Below, in pieces: positions 35,041 through 44,900 of a stretch of 64,000 nt of DNA. The stretch's first letter is position 1; every line of letters begins with the position of its first letter. Both the position numbers and the translations under genes were made by a program. A model generated the notes under the pieces. It was not told the DNA's origin and did no database searches. It was given only the letters and a program-made list of their open reading frames with translations. The DNA is taken from NCBI RefSeq assembly GCF_010500965.1, contig NZ_QVMI01000004.1, forward strand, positions 124,001 through 188,000. The letters are read 5' to 3'. Origin of the DNA: Bacteroides sp. 51. GTDB taxonomy: Bacteria; Bacteroidota; Bacteroidia; Bacteroidales; Bacteroidaceae.

Positions 35041-37051
35041 AGTCTACATCTGCGGGATATTCGAACCAGTTCTGCCATTCTGCGAATTTGCTTTCTACCC
35101 AGTCGGTAAATCGCGGGTAGGTATAATCAATGGTTTTGGCTTCCACTGGTAGTTTGAAATAGTCTGCATTGAATAGATGTACGGCAAACGGATAAGGGTT
35201 ATCTGTGCTACCCACATACCAGATTTTATCTCCAGGAATAGACTTGTCATCCACAGTGCCAAAGAGATGAGTGATGTTAGCACCATCAGTTGGAGGATAA
35301 AACGGCAAGTGTACCTCAACCTTTCCATACTCATTGATCGGGATAATATATGGATTATACGGAGCGCCAAGTTTATTATTACTAAAGTAATCCTGATTAA
35401 CGCTATTTTCTTCTTTAAAGACTATTTTTACATCAAACGTCTTCGGAGTACTTATATATACATGCGCACTTGGTTTATTTACCTGAACTTCGTGTGCCAC
35501 ATTATCGCAAATCTTTATGATAAACCCGTTACCATCGGACACTCTAGTATAAGGAACATCATCAATCGTAATCTTCTCTACCAATGAAGGATTAATATTC
35601 ACCTTGTATGCAAATCCGGAAGTGAAGTCCCCACCCGAATGTACTAATGTGATCTTATCTTCTATCGTTTGCAGAAGGACGTCAGTTACCGGTACACCAT
35701 CCTCAGTTTTTTGTCTGAAAGTAGTTTTTGAAGAATAGTTCACCACAACATCATTCAGGTCATAGTCACGTTTGTATGGCCAGCTATCTTCAAAAGCCAG
35801 GAAGCCTTTAGCCTTTTGAGTGTATGTAACATAACCGACTTCAGGTAGTGGTTCGGGTTCCTCAATTGCAGTAGCCGGATTTACATCAATGTAGAACATC
35901 ACATCGTTACAATCCTTATCACCCCCGTACTTCTGGTCTTCGAACCCGAAGCAATAGAATGAATCATCTTCCGATGCCAAAGCAGCATCAAAGAAAATAG
36001 TATGCTGGAAGTTATCACTATTCAGCGATTTTATGGAATAAAAAGCATCCGTCTCTGTACTAACACCCGGTTTACCTTCATCATCCAGATAAAAAGCATT
36101 CGAACGCAATATAAAACCAACGGTCACTCCCTTAGGGAACTCCTTCACGTACTCGCCAGCCTCATTATCATAATACATTAATTGTACCATATCGCCGGCA
36201 TTCAACCCCTTATTCAGTTTTGCATAAGGAAGTGCCACTATCTCTCTGATTTTCGACTGATCTACCGTACTAATATCAGCCGGCGTTCCTTCGTAGAAGA
36301 AATAACTCAATGCGTTGTTATTTGCAGCATCACCATGCACCATAGCCAGTTTAAGCTCGGCAGACTCATGCAAATATAAAACCGCATCTTTATAATAATC
36401 CGGATTAGTTACGGCCGTACCATCAGGAAATGCACTTGTGATGCGATTGAGGTATTTGGAAGGAACCTCTTTCGTATCAACAATATAATTCGGCCTGTAA
36501 GTTTGCTCATTAATATCCGGAGAGCTGCTTACACCGGTTTGAGACAAGTACCCATCAATTTCTCCATCTCCCAACGTACGGGTAACCGTTTTCCCTGTTC
36601 TGATCGCCGTATTCAGGTCGACTACACTAAAGTTGGCCATACCGGCCTCGATCCTGGCATACATCAACCGGGGAACAAAAAGGCTTGGAGAGTAGAGGTA
36701 TAATTCCGTAACAGATGCAGGAATTACCTTAGTCAGGTTGATCTTACCATCCACACATATACCTCCGGCAATCGGTTCCAGATTGCTTTTAAGGTTATAT
36801 GTACCATCGGCATTCCTTGTCAACGGATCTGTAGTGTACACATCGAAGATCGAAATCACCCCTTTCTGTACATCATACGTCGCACTTAGTTTCACATCTT
36901 TACTGGTAGAATAATCAAGCAGCGAAGGCTCGTCGCTATCGATAGGTTCTGGGATCGGTTCATAGTAATCTTTATCCTGACATGCGGCAAAAACAAAGAA
37001 CATAGAAGCTATGCTAGCCGCACAAATCTGAGAAATGATTCCCTTCTTCAT
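35039..37051 (-). CDS. LruC domain-containing lipoprotein (DUF4114/DUF4842-like)
   Basis: A 670-residue protein. The signal peptide ends in the lipobox FAAC near residue 24, giving a likely surface lipoprotein. A beta-rich N-terminal region leads to a DUF4114-like segment (FYCFGFEDQKYGGDKDCNDVMFYID, about 370). Then comes a LruC/DUF4842-like domain with the Asp-rich AFEDSWPYKRDYDLNDVVVNYSS (about 420). Such domains occur in Bacteroidales and Leptospira outer-surface proteins and look metal-binding. Its function is unknown. It sits between the galactose and arabinan loci. Confidence 0.82.
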   Translation of the reverse strand: MKKGIISQICAASIASMFFVFAACQDKDYYEPIPEPIDSDEPSLLDYSTSKDVKLSATYDVQKGVISIFDVYTTDPLTRNADGTYNLKSNLEPIAGGICVDGKINLTKVIPASVTELYLYSPSLFVPRLMYARIEAGMANFSVVDLNTAIRTGKTVTRTLGDGEIDGYLSQTGVSSSPDINEQTYRPNYIVDTKEVPSKYLNRITSAFPDGTAVTNPDYYKDAVLYLHESAELKLAMVHGDAANNNALSYFFYEGTPADISTVDQSKIREIVALPYAKLNKGLNAGDMVQLMYYDNEAGEYVKEFPKGVTVGFILRSNAFYLDDEGKPGVSTETDAFYSIKSLNSDNFQHTIFFDAALASEDDSFYCFGFEDQKYGGDKDCNDVMFYIDVNPATAIEEPEPLPEVGYVTYTQKAKGFLAFEDSWPYKRDYDLNDVVVNYSSKTTFRQKTEDGVPVTDVLLQTIEDKITLVHSGGDFTSGFAYKVNINPSLVEKITIDDVPYTRVSDGNGFIIKICDNVAHEVQVNKPSAHVYISTPKTFDVKIVFKEENSVNQDYFSNNKLGAPYNPYIIPINEYGKVEVHLPFYPPTDGANITHLFGTVDDKSIPGDKIWYVGSTDNPYPFAVHLFNADYFKLPVEAKTIDYTYPRFTDWVESKFAEWQNWFEYPADVD

Positions 37052-37189
37052 GGTGCAAAATTATTATAAAACAAATAGGTTATATCTAAGCTAAAGTAAA
37101 TCTTTGGATAAATATAACAATTTATTTAATATAAACAAACAAAAAGTACAAGTATTTGAGTTGGAAAAGAGACTAATGCATAACTAATA

Positions 37190-37230
37190 AAGAGTCCCGA
37201 AAAGTATATCTCATACTCTCCGGGACTCAT
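37190..37230 (-). terminator. Terminator of the GH43-GH51-GH43 operon
   Basis: GAGTCCCG (37192-37199) pairs with CGGGACTC (37221-37228), with an extra inner stem AGTAT/ATACT. The minus strand continues CTCTTTATT. It lies about 35 bases past the last gene of the operon. Confidence 0.8.
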
Positions 37231-37263
37231 TCGTAACAAATAATTAACTTATGAAAAACCCTA

Positions 37264-38244
37264 TTACTGTACTCCTTCTGTAGTCATCTGAATACGTTTT
37301 ATTGTGCCATCTGCATTATAATATAATCTGTCAATACAAGTTGAACGGCGGAAACTACCACCATGCGGATTGATACTGCCGTTATGATAAACAAAATACC
37401 AATCACCTTTAAATTCGATAATGGCCTGATGGTTTGTATTGGAATTACCCGCTATTTCATTAAGTATTCCTTTATACTCCCATGGACCTGTGATGTTACG
37501 ACTCATAGCATAACAAATCTTTTCCGGGAATTCGGAAGCATAAGACAGGTAGTACCAGTCGCCACGTTTATGTATCCAGGGAGCTTCCGTGAAGCGTGGA
37601 AGTTCAACTGCAACGATGGGACCATCCAGGTCTATCATATTTTCTTTCAGCCTGGCATAATAGCACTGGGTGTTTCCCCAATAGAGATAAGCCTGTCCGT
37701 CATCGTCGATAAACACAGTGGGATCAATATCATCCCAGAAAATGTTTGTATATTCTGTCGTCATGTTATTGGTGATTAAAGCACTTCCCCTTGCATCAAC
37801 AAAAGGACCGATAGGAGAATCGGCAACGGCAACGCCGATAGACTTACCGGGGATTGTGCCGTGTTCGACCGTTACATACCAATAGAATTTACCATTACGT
37901 TCAATCACCTGGCTAGCCCAAGCCTCACCTTTTGCCCAGCTAAAGTCTTTTGCTTTAAGAGGCACAGGGTGTTCTGTCCATGTTTTCAGGTCGGGCGATG
38001 AGAATACACACCAGTTATTGATCAGATAATGTTCACTGCCCGGAGGACATTCATCGTTCCCGGCGTAAAGATATACTTTATCGTTATGCACCATGGCTGC
38101 CGGATCGGCGGTATACTTATACTTAACAATAGGATTACCCGTAGCTACAAATGTCGTGTCACTTTGCGCAAGTAGCCCGCCAGAGGCTACTAACGCAACT
38201 GAAAACAAACCTAACCTATAATTAATACCTTTCAATATATTCAT
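37264..38244 (-). CDS. GH43 glycoside hydrolase, secreted
   Basis: A 326-residue protein with signal peptide (about 1-27, VASGGLLAQ) and a five-bladed GH43 propeller. The catalytic base Asp is in YTADPAAMVHND (about 45), the pKa-modulating Asp in DDIDPTVFIDDDGQAYLYWG (about 165), and the acid Glu in FTEAPWIHKRGDWYYLSY (about 217). GH43 members of this compact type act as alpha-L-arabinofuranosidases or beta-xylosidases. Given the neighbours, arabinose release from arabinan oligosaccharides is likely. It starts 2 bases after the GH51 stop. Confidence 0.92.
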   Translation of the reverse strand: MNILKGINYRLGLFSVALVASGGLLAQSDTTFVATGNPIVKYKYTADPAAMVHNDKVYLYAGNDECPPGSEHYLINNWCVFSSPDLKTWTEHPVPLKAKDFSWAKGEAWASQVIERNGKFYWYVTVEHGTIPGKSIGVAVADSPIGPFVDARGSALITNNMTTEYTNIFWDDIDPTVFIDDDGQAYLYWGNTQCYYARLKENMIDLDGPIVAVELPRFTEAPWIHKRGDWYYLSYASEFPEKICYAMSRNITGPWEYKGILNEIAGNSNTNHQAIIEFKGDWYFVYHNGSINPHGGSFRRSTCIDRLYYNADGTIKRIQMTTEGVQ

Positions 38245-38246
38245 AT

Positions 38247-40229
38247 TTATTTCTTTTTGAACTTATAAAGAGCGAATGTATAAGGTTCCAGTTCAGCATT
38301 TAAGATATTACCTTCAATACTCACTGGCGATTCCTGAGGCTGAATAGCCGTAGGATTCTCGAGGGTGTTGTCTGCATCAATATTTAACGAACGAAGTTTA
38401 ATGCAAACACCATCACTTAACACATCCTGTTTCTTCAATCCGGCGAAGTTCAATGTAACAGGTTGAGCTTTATCGGAAGTGTTTACCACCTTTACAATAA
38501 TGGTGTTATCACGCTGCTCCCAAACAGCACTGGCAAAAAGACCGTTTTGTCCTTCGGCACCGGTCACATTCTTTTTATCCATGGTTAATGAGAGTACATT
38601 GCTTCCTTTGTTCAATGCAAAAAGTTGCTGAACAAGGTAGCTAGCTGTACGGACACTACTCATATTATCAAACCAGATCATATCCGGACGCCATTGCCAA
38701 CCCTCTACATGGGCGAACAAAGGAGCATAAGTAGCCATGTGGACAATATCCGCATTGCGTTCCATACCCGTCATAAATGCAGCTTCGAGCAATGCAGCAT
38801 GGAAATGATTCCATTTCTTTCCTTTGCCGTGGCAAGCATATTCACCGGCAAATACTTTAGGACCTTTACGGTCATAGTTGTCATAACGGGCGCCTTGGCT
38901 AAGGAACCAGCTTTCGGGACGATAAAAATGTTCATCTACCAAGTCAACTTTAAGGCGTTTCATTTCCGGCCATAAGTAATCGAAGTCTTTTCCTTCGGAA
39001 CCCGGGCCTGAGCTACCGATAATCTTCATTTCCGGATAGGCTTTGCGGATAGCGGTAATGAATGGTGCAAGATGTTCGGGATATTCAGGTCCCCACTGTT
39101 CGTTGCCGATTCCGATGAATTTCAGGTTGAATGGAGCAGGATGTCCCATATCGGCACGTACTTTCCCCCAAGTCGTATTTACATCACCATTAGCGAACTC
39201 GATCAGGTCGAGTGCATCTTGTACATAGCTATCCAGGTCGCAAACCGCCACGTGTGCTTCTGCATCGTTGTTTTGGAACTGACAAGCCAGGCCGCAACTA
39301 AGTACAGGAAGAGGTTCGGCACCGATTTCTTCGGATAGAAGGAAGAATTCATAGAACCCCATGCCGTAACTCTGATAATAATCGGGATAGAAGCGGTGTG
39401 GGAAGGTATAATGCCAACGGTTTTCGTTCAACGGACGGTTTTCTACCGGACCTACGGTCTTTTTCCAATCGTAGCGGGTGTCCAGGTCGGTGCCTTCAAC
39501 AATACATCCGCCGGGAAAACGGAATACACCGGGTTTGATATCCGCCAGGTCCTGAGCCAGATCTTTACGAAGTCCGTTTTCACGTCCTTTCCATGTATCT
39601 ACAGGGAAAAGAGAAACGTGCTCCAAATCAACGGTTGTTGTAGAAGACAGGAAGATGCGAAGAATAGACTTGGGTTCGGTTATTCCGCCCTTCAGGATAA
39701 CCTGGTATTTTTTCCAGTCCTTAGAGTCGATTACGAGGTCTTGCGAAGCAAAAGCGTGTTGTTCGCCCATGCTGTTGGGTTTTACCAGTTCGACACGGAT
39801 TTTAGATGAAGTACCTCCCTGTGGTAGGCGTGCCCATACGGAGAAGCGGTATTCTTCACCACTCTTTATACCGATTCCAAAGAAACCTTCATTCTCCAGG
39901 CCGGTACGTTTGTGGGCATGACCGGGTTCTGTCAGACGAACATAGTGTGGGTTACGTTCAAAGGGACCGTCGTTTTGCAGTGTCACCTTACCAAAGGTTT
40001 TCCAACCCATCAGGTTTTGTGGGAACTCAAATGAGCGGTTCTTTACCAGTTCGGCATAGAGTCCGCCATCGGCTCCGTAGTTAATATCTTCGAAAAACAA
40101 CCCATACATGGTTGGTTGTATTTCAGCTCCCGGTTTCTTGGTTTGAATCACCATTTCATTGGTCTGCGCACTTAAGGTCATTCCAGCAGACAGAGCCAAT
40201 GAGGCAATGAGTGTTTTGTGGATTTTCAT
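38247..40229 (-). CDS. Alpha-L-arabinofuranosidase, GH51
   Basis: A 660-residue protein with signal peptide (1-21, AGMTLSAQ), which points to the periplasm. The N-terminal half holds a jelly-roll insert (about 70-210, FSVWARLPQGG). The GH51 barrel follows, with acid/base Glu in FIGIGNEQWGPEYPE (about 375) and nucleophile Glu in KVFAGEYACHGKG (about 462). A C-terminal beta domain ends the protein. It trims arabinofuranosyl units from arabinan and arabinoxylan fragments. It is the middle gene of the GH43-GH51-GH43 operon. Confidence 0.95.
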   Translation of the reverse strand: MKIHKTLIASLALSAGMTLSAQTNEMVIQTKKPGAEIQPTMYGLFFEDINYGADGGLYAELVKNRSFEFPQNLMGWKTFGKVTLQNDGPFERNPHYVRLTEPGHAHKRTGLENEGFFGIGIKSGEEYRFSVWARLPQGGTSSKIRVELVKPNSMGEQHAFASQDLVIDSKDWKKYQVILKGGITEPKSILRIFLSSTTTVDLEHVSLFPVDTWKGRENGLRKDLAQDLADIKPGVFRFPGGCIVEGTDLDTRYDWKKTVGPVENRPLNENRWHYTFPHRFYPDYYQSYGMGFYEFFLLSEEIGAEPLPVLSCGLACQFQNNDAEAHVAVCDLDSYVQDALDLIEFANGDVNTTWGKVRADMGHPAPFNLKFIGIGNEQWGPEYPEHLAPFITAIRKAYPEMKIIGSSGPGSEGKDFDYLWPEMKRLKVDLVDEHFYRPESWFLSQGARYDNYDRKGPKVFAGEYACHGKGKKWNHFHAALLEAAFMTGMERNADIVHMATYAPLFAHVEGWQWRPDMIWFDNMSSVRTASYLVQQLFALNKGSNVLSLTMDKKNVTGAEGQNGLFASAVWEQRDNTIIVKVVNTSDKAQPVTLNFAGLKKQDVLSDGVCIKLRSLNIDADNTLENPTAIQPQESPVSIEGNILNAELEPYTFALYKFKKK

Positions 40230-40265
40230 GATTTTATTATTTATAGTATATATGTATAATAACGT

Positions 40266-41750
40266 TTACCTTATCCTTTTCCCCCAAACGGAACGTCCAT
40301 TTTTATCCAGTCCGGTGAAAAGAATAGTCTCTTTTTCATTCTCCCAATCCTGTCCTGCAAAAATAAGAAGATCATTTATCTCCTCCTCGTTGATTTTCAT
40401 ATTTAAGGATTGATTTTCTGTCAAAAAGCACCAATTTCCGTTCACTCCCACTTTCCCGCCTTCTGAGAGGGTGATATGGAAAGAGCGATTCCACTCTTCT
40501 TCAACAAGTTCACCTTCTCCCCAAAGAATTTGTCCGGCTTCGAGGTTGCGTTCGTGGCGGGGTTCCAATACACGGATAATCTCCCACTCTCCCACTAAAT
40601 CTTTCTCTACGAATCTGCGGATGGGTGTCGCGGCATATCTTTCCGGAGAAACCACCGGCCAACCATCGGGATTGAAATATATTTCACGTACGTGCAATAC
40701 CATCAGCATGTTTTGCGGAGAAAGCCTTGCCTGGTGGAACATGAAATACCTTCCGTCGTCTGTGCGCAAAGCGGCACAATGTGCTGTTCCTGCCCATCCC
40801 GGATGGTTATCAAAGCGGTAAGGAGCGGTCAGTATCGGGAAGTTGTTGATTGTATCTTTCAGGTCCTGACCGAAGAAGTCGGTAAACGGTCCTTCCGGCG
40901 ACTCCGACCGGCCTACACGTACATTATAAGTAGTCATCAATGGGTCATAGGAGCCGAAGAGGTAGTATTGTTTCAGTTCGGGGTTGTAAATAATCTCCGG
41001 CGCCTCAAGATTGTCTTTTTTATAATTGGCACGGCGGGCAACGAGATGTCCCTGATCACCATCAGTCAGCGCCAGGCCGGTCTGTGGATTGAGTTCCATA
41101 CAGAATAACCCGCCGAAGAATGAACCGTAGTGCATCCACCATTTCCCATTCCCGGGGTCTACAATCACACTGGGGTCAATGGCATTCATTACGCTTTCGT
41201 TATTGGTTTTCACCACACAGCCCTTCAGTTCCCAGGGACCTTCGGGCGAGGATGATTCGGCCAGGCCGATGTAGGACGTCTTGCGTCCGAAAGCGGATAC
41301 ACAATAATATAACCGGTACGTATCTTCATGTTGAATGATATAAGGCGCCCAGATGTTTGTTGCTCCATGTCCGTCGGCATGGTTTTTTACCCACTCTACA
41401 GCTTCCTTTGGAATCTCAGGGAATGCCCAACCTACGAACTCCCAGTTCACCAGGTCTTTGGAACGCCGTACCTGTATATACCCCAGGGGCACGCCTTTTT
41501 CTTTGGCTTCCTTTTTGTTTTCTCCAAATATGGCATCGGTTGAATACATATAGTAATACTCGCCGAATTTCTTGCAAGCCGGATCATGGACATTGTAAGG
41601 CCCCCATTTTTTATAATCTTCCATTTTGGATACCGAACGATAATCGTCTTTCCAGGGGTTGGACGACGGTATGGGGGAGAATGGTACGGAAGTGTTGCAA
41701 GCTAAAAAGCAACTCAATAGCAAGATTCCGCCTAGTAGTTTTCCTTTCAT
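40266..41750 (-). CDS. GH43 arabinanase/arabinosidase lipoprotein
   Basis: About 494 residues from the ATG at 41750; an in-frame TTG at 41765 is less likely. The lipobox FLAC (near 16-20) makes it a lipoprotein. The GH43 domain has catalytic Asp in NVHDPACKKFGEYYYMYSTDA, an Asp in MNAIDPSVIVD, and Glu in LEAPEIIYNPELKQYYLFGSY. The C-terminal region (about 400-494) is a lipocalin-like GH43 C-domain ending GRSVWGKRI. The domain plan matches endo-1,5-alpha-L-arabinanases. It is the first gene of the leftward arabinan operon. Confidence 0.93.
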   Translation of the reverse strand: MKGKLLGGILLLSCFLACNTSVPFSPIPSSNPWKDDYRSVSKMEDYKKWGPYNVHDPACKKFGEYYYMYSTDAIFGENKKEAKEKGVPLGYIQVRRSKDLVNWEFVGWAFPEIPKEAVEWVKNHADGHGATNIWAPYIIQHEDTYRLYYCVSAFGRKTSYIGLAESSSPEGPWELKGCVVKTNNESVMNAIDPSVIVDPGNGKWWMHYGSFFGGLFCMELNPQTGLALTDGDQGHLVARRANYKKDNLEAPEIIYNPELKQYYLFGSYDPLMTTYNVRVGRSESPEGPFTDFFGQDLKDTINNFPILTAPYRFDNHPGWAGTAHCAALRTDDGRYFMFHQARLSPQNMLMVLHVREIYFNPDGWPVVSPERYAATPIRRFVEKDLVGEWEIIRVLEPRHERNLEAGQILWGEGELVEEEWNRSFHITLSEGGKVGVNGNWCFLTENQSLNMKINEEEINDLLIFAGQDWENEKETILFTGLDKNGRSVWGKRIR

Positions 41751-41785
41751 GGTATTAACTTTCAATTAACTTTTTGGATTTGATG

Positions 41786-41841
41786 CAAAAATACACCCTG
41801 ATTTAACGCGGCAGGTGGACGAAAGAACATTAATGGTGGAC
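41786..41841 (-). promoter_or_regulatory. Promoter and candidate HTCS operator of the leftward arabinan operon
   Basis: On the minus strand TATTTTTG (41793-41786) is the -7 box. Two GTCCACC copies lie upstream, at 41841-41835 and 41820-41814, exactly 21 bp apart. The proximal one ends 20 bp before the -7 box. The same geometry is found before susC. No -33 TTTG is present, as expected for an activated promoter. Confidence 0.68.
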
Positions 41842-41875
41842 AAAAGTCTCCTTACGTTCAAAAGTTTAACCTGAT

Positions 41876-41907
41876 TTTGGGATTCTATAAATTATGGTAT
41901 AACTTTG
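41876..41907 (+). promoter_or_regulatory. Promoter of the HTCS gene
   Basis: TTTG (41876-41879) and TAACTTTG (41900-41907) match both consensus boxes with the ideal 20-base spacing, 22 bases before the start codon. Having both boxes suggests constitutive expression of the sensor, unlike its target promoters. Confidence 0.75.
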
Positions 41908-41929
41908 TTCTGAATCTTAATCTGGTAAT

Positions 41930-44900
41930 ATGAAAAAGTTAGCCTTCACATTCCTTTTTCTACTGTACTACTGTACCCAAAACGGGTATCTCTTTGCGCA
42001 GGAATCATTCTCTACGCACTACAACACTACGTATGTGACGATGGACAATGGATTGCTTCATAATTTCATTGATGACATTTACAAAGACTCACAGGGTTTT
42101 CTATGGATTTCCACTGCCGGAGGGGGGTTGTCGCGCTATGATGGCTATGAGTTTATACACCATAATACCAATACAACCCGAAGCAAACTGAGAAGTAATT
42201 TCATACGGAAAGTATGCGAAGACAACTTCGGCAGACTATGGGTTATTTCTGAAGGAGGCATAGATATTCTGGATCTTTCGACACAGGAACATGTCATTCT
42301 AACCGATCATAAAGGAGCATTCGAAGTATTAAGAAATGGAAACGCACTGTCTATAGCTAAAGATTCCAAAGGCAATATATGGTTATACGACAATGGCCTT
42401 ATTCACAAGATCGAGTTTGATGCCCGGGGAGAAATACACCGGGTTCTTTCACTACAGATTCCTCCCTCGCCTATACAGTTCATTACAATGAATGATATTG
42501 ATGAAGACGGAAATATCTGGATTGGATGGGGAAGTTCGGTACTCAAGTTATATGCTGCGGAAGATGGAACTTTACGAAGCACCCAGGCTGCACAAGGGTT
42601 AACGCTCGAACCAAACTTACTTATTTTATCGCTTATTATAAAGGAAAATGAAGTTTGGATAGGAACAAACAGTGGCCTGTTCCGCTATAACCGGAATGAA
42701 AACGTGCTAAAAGGCTACATGTACAACCGGAATAATCTTCGTTCGATATCACAGGATTACATTACCGACCTGGCTGTTACCCACGACAAACGACTATTGG
42801 TTAGTACGTTAAGGGGGTTAAACATATACAATCCGATAACTGATGACTTTGAACGTATTTCGACAAACGACAAATCTTCAGTGCACAGAAACAATAGTCT
42901 AAACTCCAATTTCCTGAACTGTATACTTACGGATGAAGATATAATATGGATTGGCAGTGAAACCGGAGGCATAAATAAAATGACCCCGCAACGCCTAACT
43001 GTACGCAACTATGCATATAGTAAGGAAAATCCTTTTAGTCTTTCACAAAATCCGGTTAATGCGATTTATGAGGATAAAAACGAGACATTATGGGTAGGAA
43101 CAGTAGAGGGTGGATTGAACCGGAAACTTAAAGGACAGGAACAATTTACACACTACACCACTGATGCTCCTTCGTATATAGCACACAATTCGGTCAGCGC
43201 ATTGACTTCGGATCATGAAAACCGTTTATGGATAGGAAGTTGGGGAAACGGCATTACCTTACTTGATATCAACCATCCGGAACGCCGGGCTATGAAGTAT
43301 ATATCTTCGCATACCTATCCCGGATTTCCGATTGATTTTGTTGGCTCATTGCATTACGATCCCATCAACCGGGGCGTATGGATAGGTACGAATCCCGGCA
43401 TTTACTTTTACGATATGCAAACCGATCAGATATCGCTTCCTTTTAATGATAAGGGTACGGAAAATGCCTTTGGTTGTATTGGAGCGCTCATTGACACCAA
43501 AGGTCGTCTCTGGATGGGTTCAATGGAGGGTATTTATGTCATTGACCTGCATTCCCGCAAGGATGGATTCTTTACATATAAGCATTTTAAATATAAACTT
43601 GACCAACCGGAATCCAGGTTACTGGAAAAGGCCAGCTGCTTTTATCAGGCCAAAGATGGTACGATATGGGTAGGTAGTAATGCGTATGGCATGTATCAGT
43701 TTATCGAAGAAGAGAACAACAATCACTTTGTGTCTTACACCATGGATCACGGATTAATCAATAACGGTGTTCGTGGTATACTGGAAGATGACCGGGGCAG
43801 ACTGTGGGTAAGTACAAACAACGGGCTATCTTGTTTTGATGGTTCAACGAATAGTTTTATAAACTACACGAAAGAAGATGGGCTATCGAATAATCAGTTT
43901 TACTGGAATGCGCATTATCGCTCGAAAAGCGGATTACTTTATTTCGGGGGATTAAATGGATTAACTGCCATAGAAGCCAATAAACAACAAATACTAAACG
44001 CTCCGTCGCTTGTCAGATTTACCAAACTCCGCATTATGAATGAGGAGGTTTACCCGGATAGCAAACATATAGATACAAATATTTCTACGGCCCGGGTTTT
44101 GCAGTTGCACGAAAGCGATAAATCATTCTCCCTGGAATTCTCGGCCCTGAATTACAGTTCGCAGGCGGCAACCTACAAATACCGTTTATTGGGCTTTGAC
44201 GATGAGTGGATTGAAACACCATCCAGTCGCCGCTTTGCCAACTACACGAATCTGAAACACGGAGATTATGTTTTCCAGGTGATGTATATCCCCGAAGGGG
44301 TGACAGGAGATTTACCGGTGACTGAGCTATCGGTCATCGTAAGCCCGTTCTTTTACAAACGTCCCTGGTTTATTCTGCTGATGATCGTGTTTGTTATTTG
44401 TACCACGATATACATATATAAAAGGCGTATCCGAACCTTGCAGGAGCAAAAAGAGTTGCTTCACCGCACGGTAGAAGAGCGGACAAAGGAACTGGCACTT
44501 CAAAATGAGGTACTTACGCAACAAAATGATAAGATTACCAGGCAGAAAACACAGCTCGTTAAGATGTCTAAGAAGGTGCAGGAGCTTACGATTGATAAGT
44601 TATCGTTCTTCACCAATATTACCCATGAATTCCGCACACCTATCACCCTGATTATCGGACCGATTGAACGAGCGCTGAAACTCAGTTATAACCCGCAGGT
44701 GATAGAGCAGCTAAACTTTGTGGAAAGAAACTCCAAGTACCTGCTCTCGCTGGTGAACCAGCTTATGGACTTCCGCAAGGTAGAATCGGGTAAGTTGGAT
44801 ATCAATAAAACGAAGAGTGATTTCCTGAAATTCATCGACTCCATTGTTCTCCCATTCACCGTCTTTGCCGAAGAACGGAACATTACGATCAGCAAATACT

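Noticed and set aside
37056-37063. TAATTTTG as the promoter of the LruC gene
   Set aside because: It lies only 5 bases before the start codon, so transcription would begin at or after the ATG. It is probably chance.
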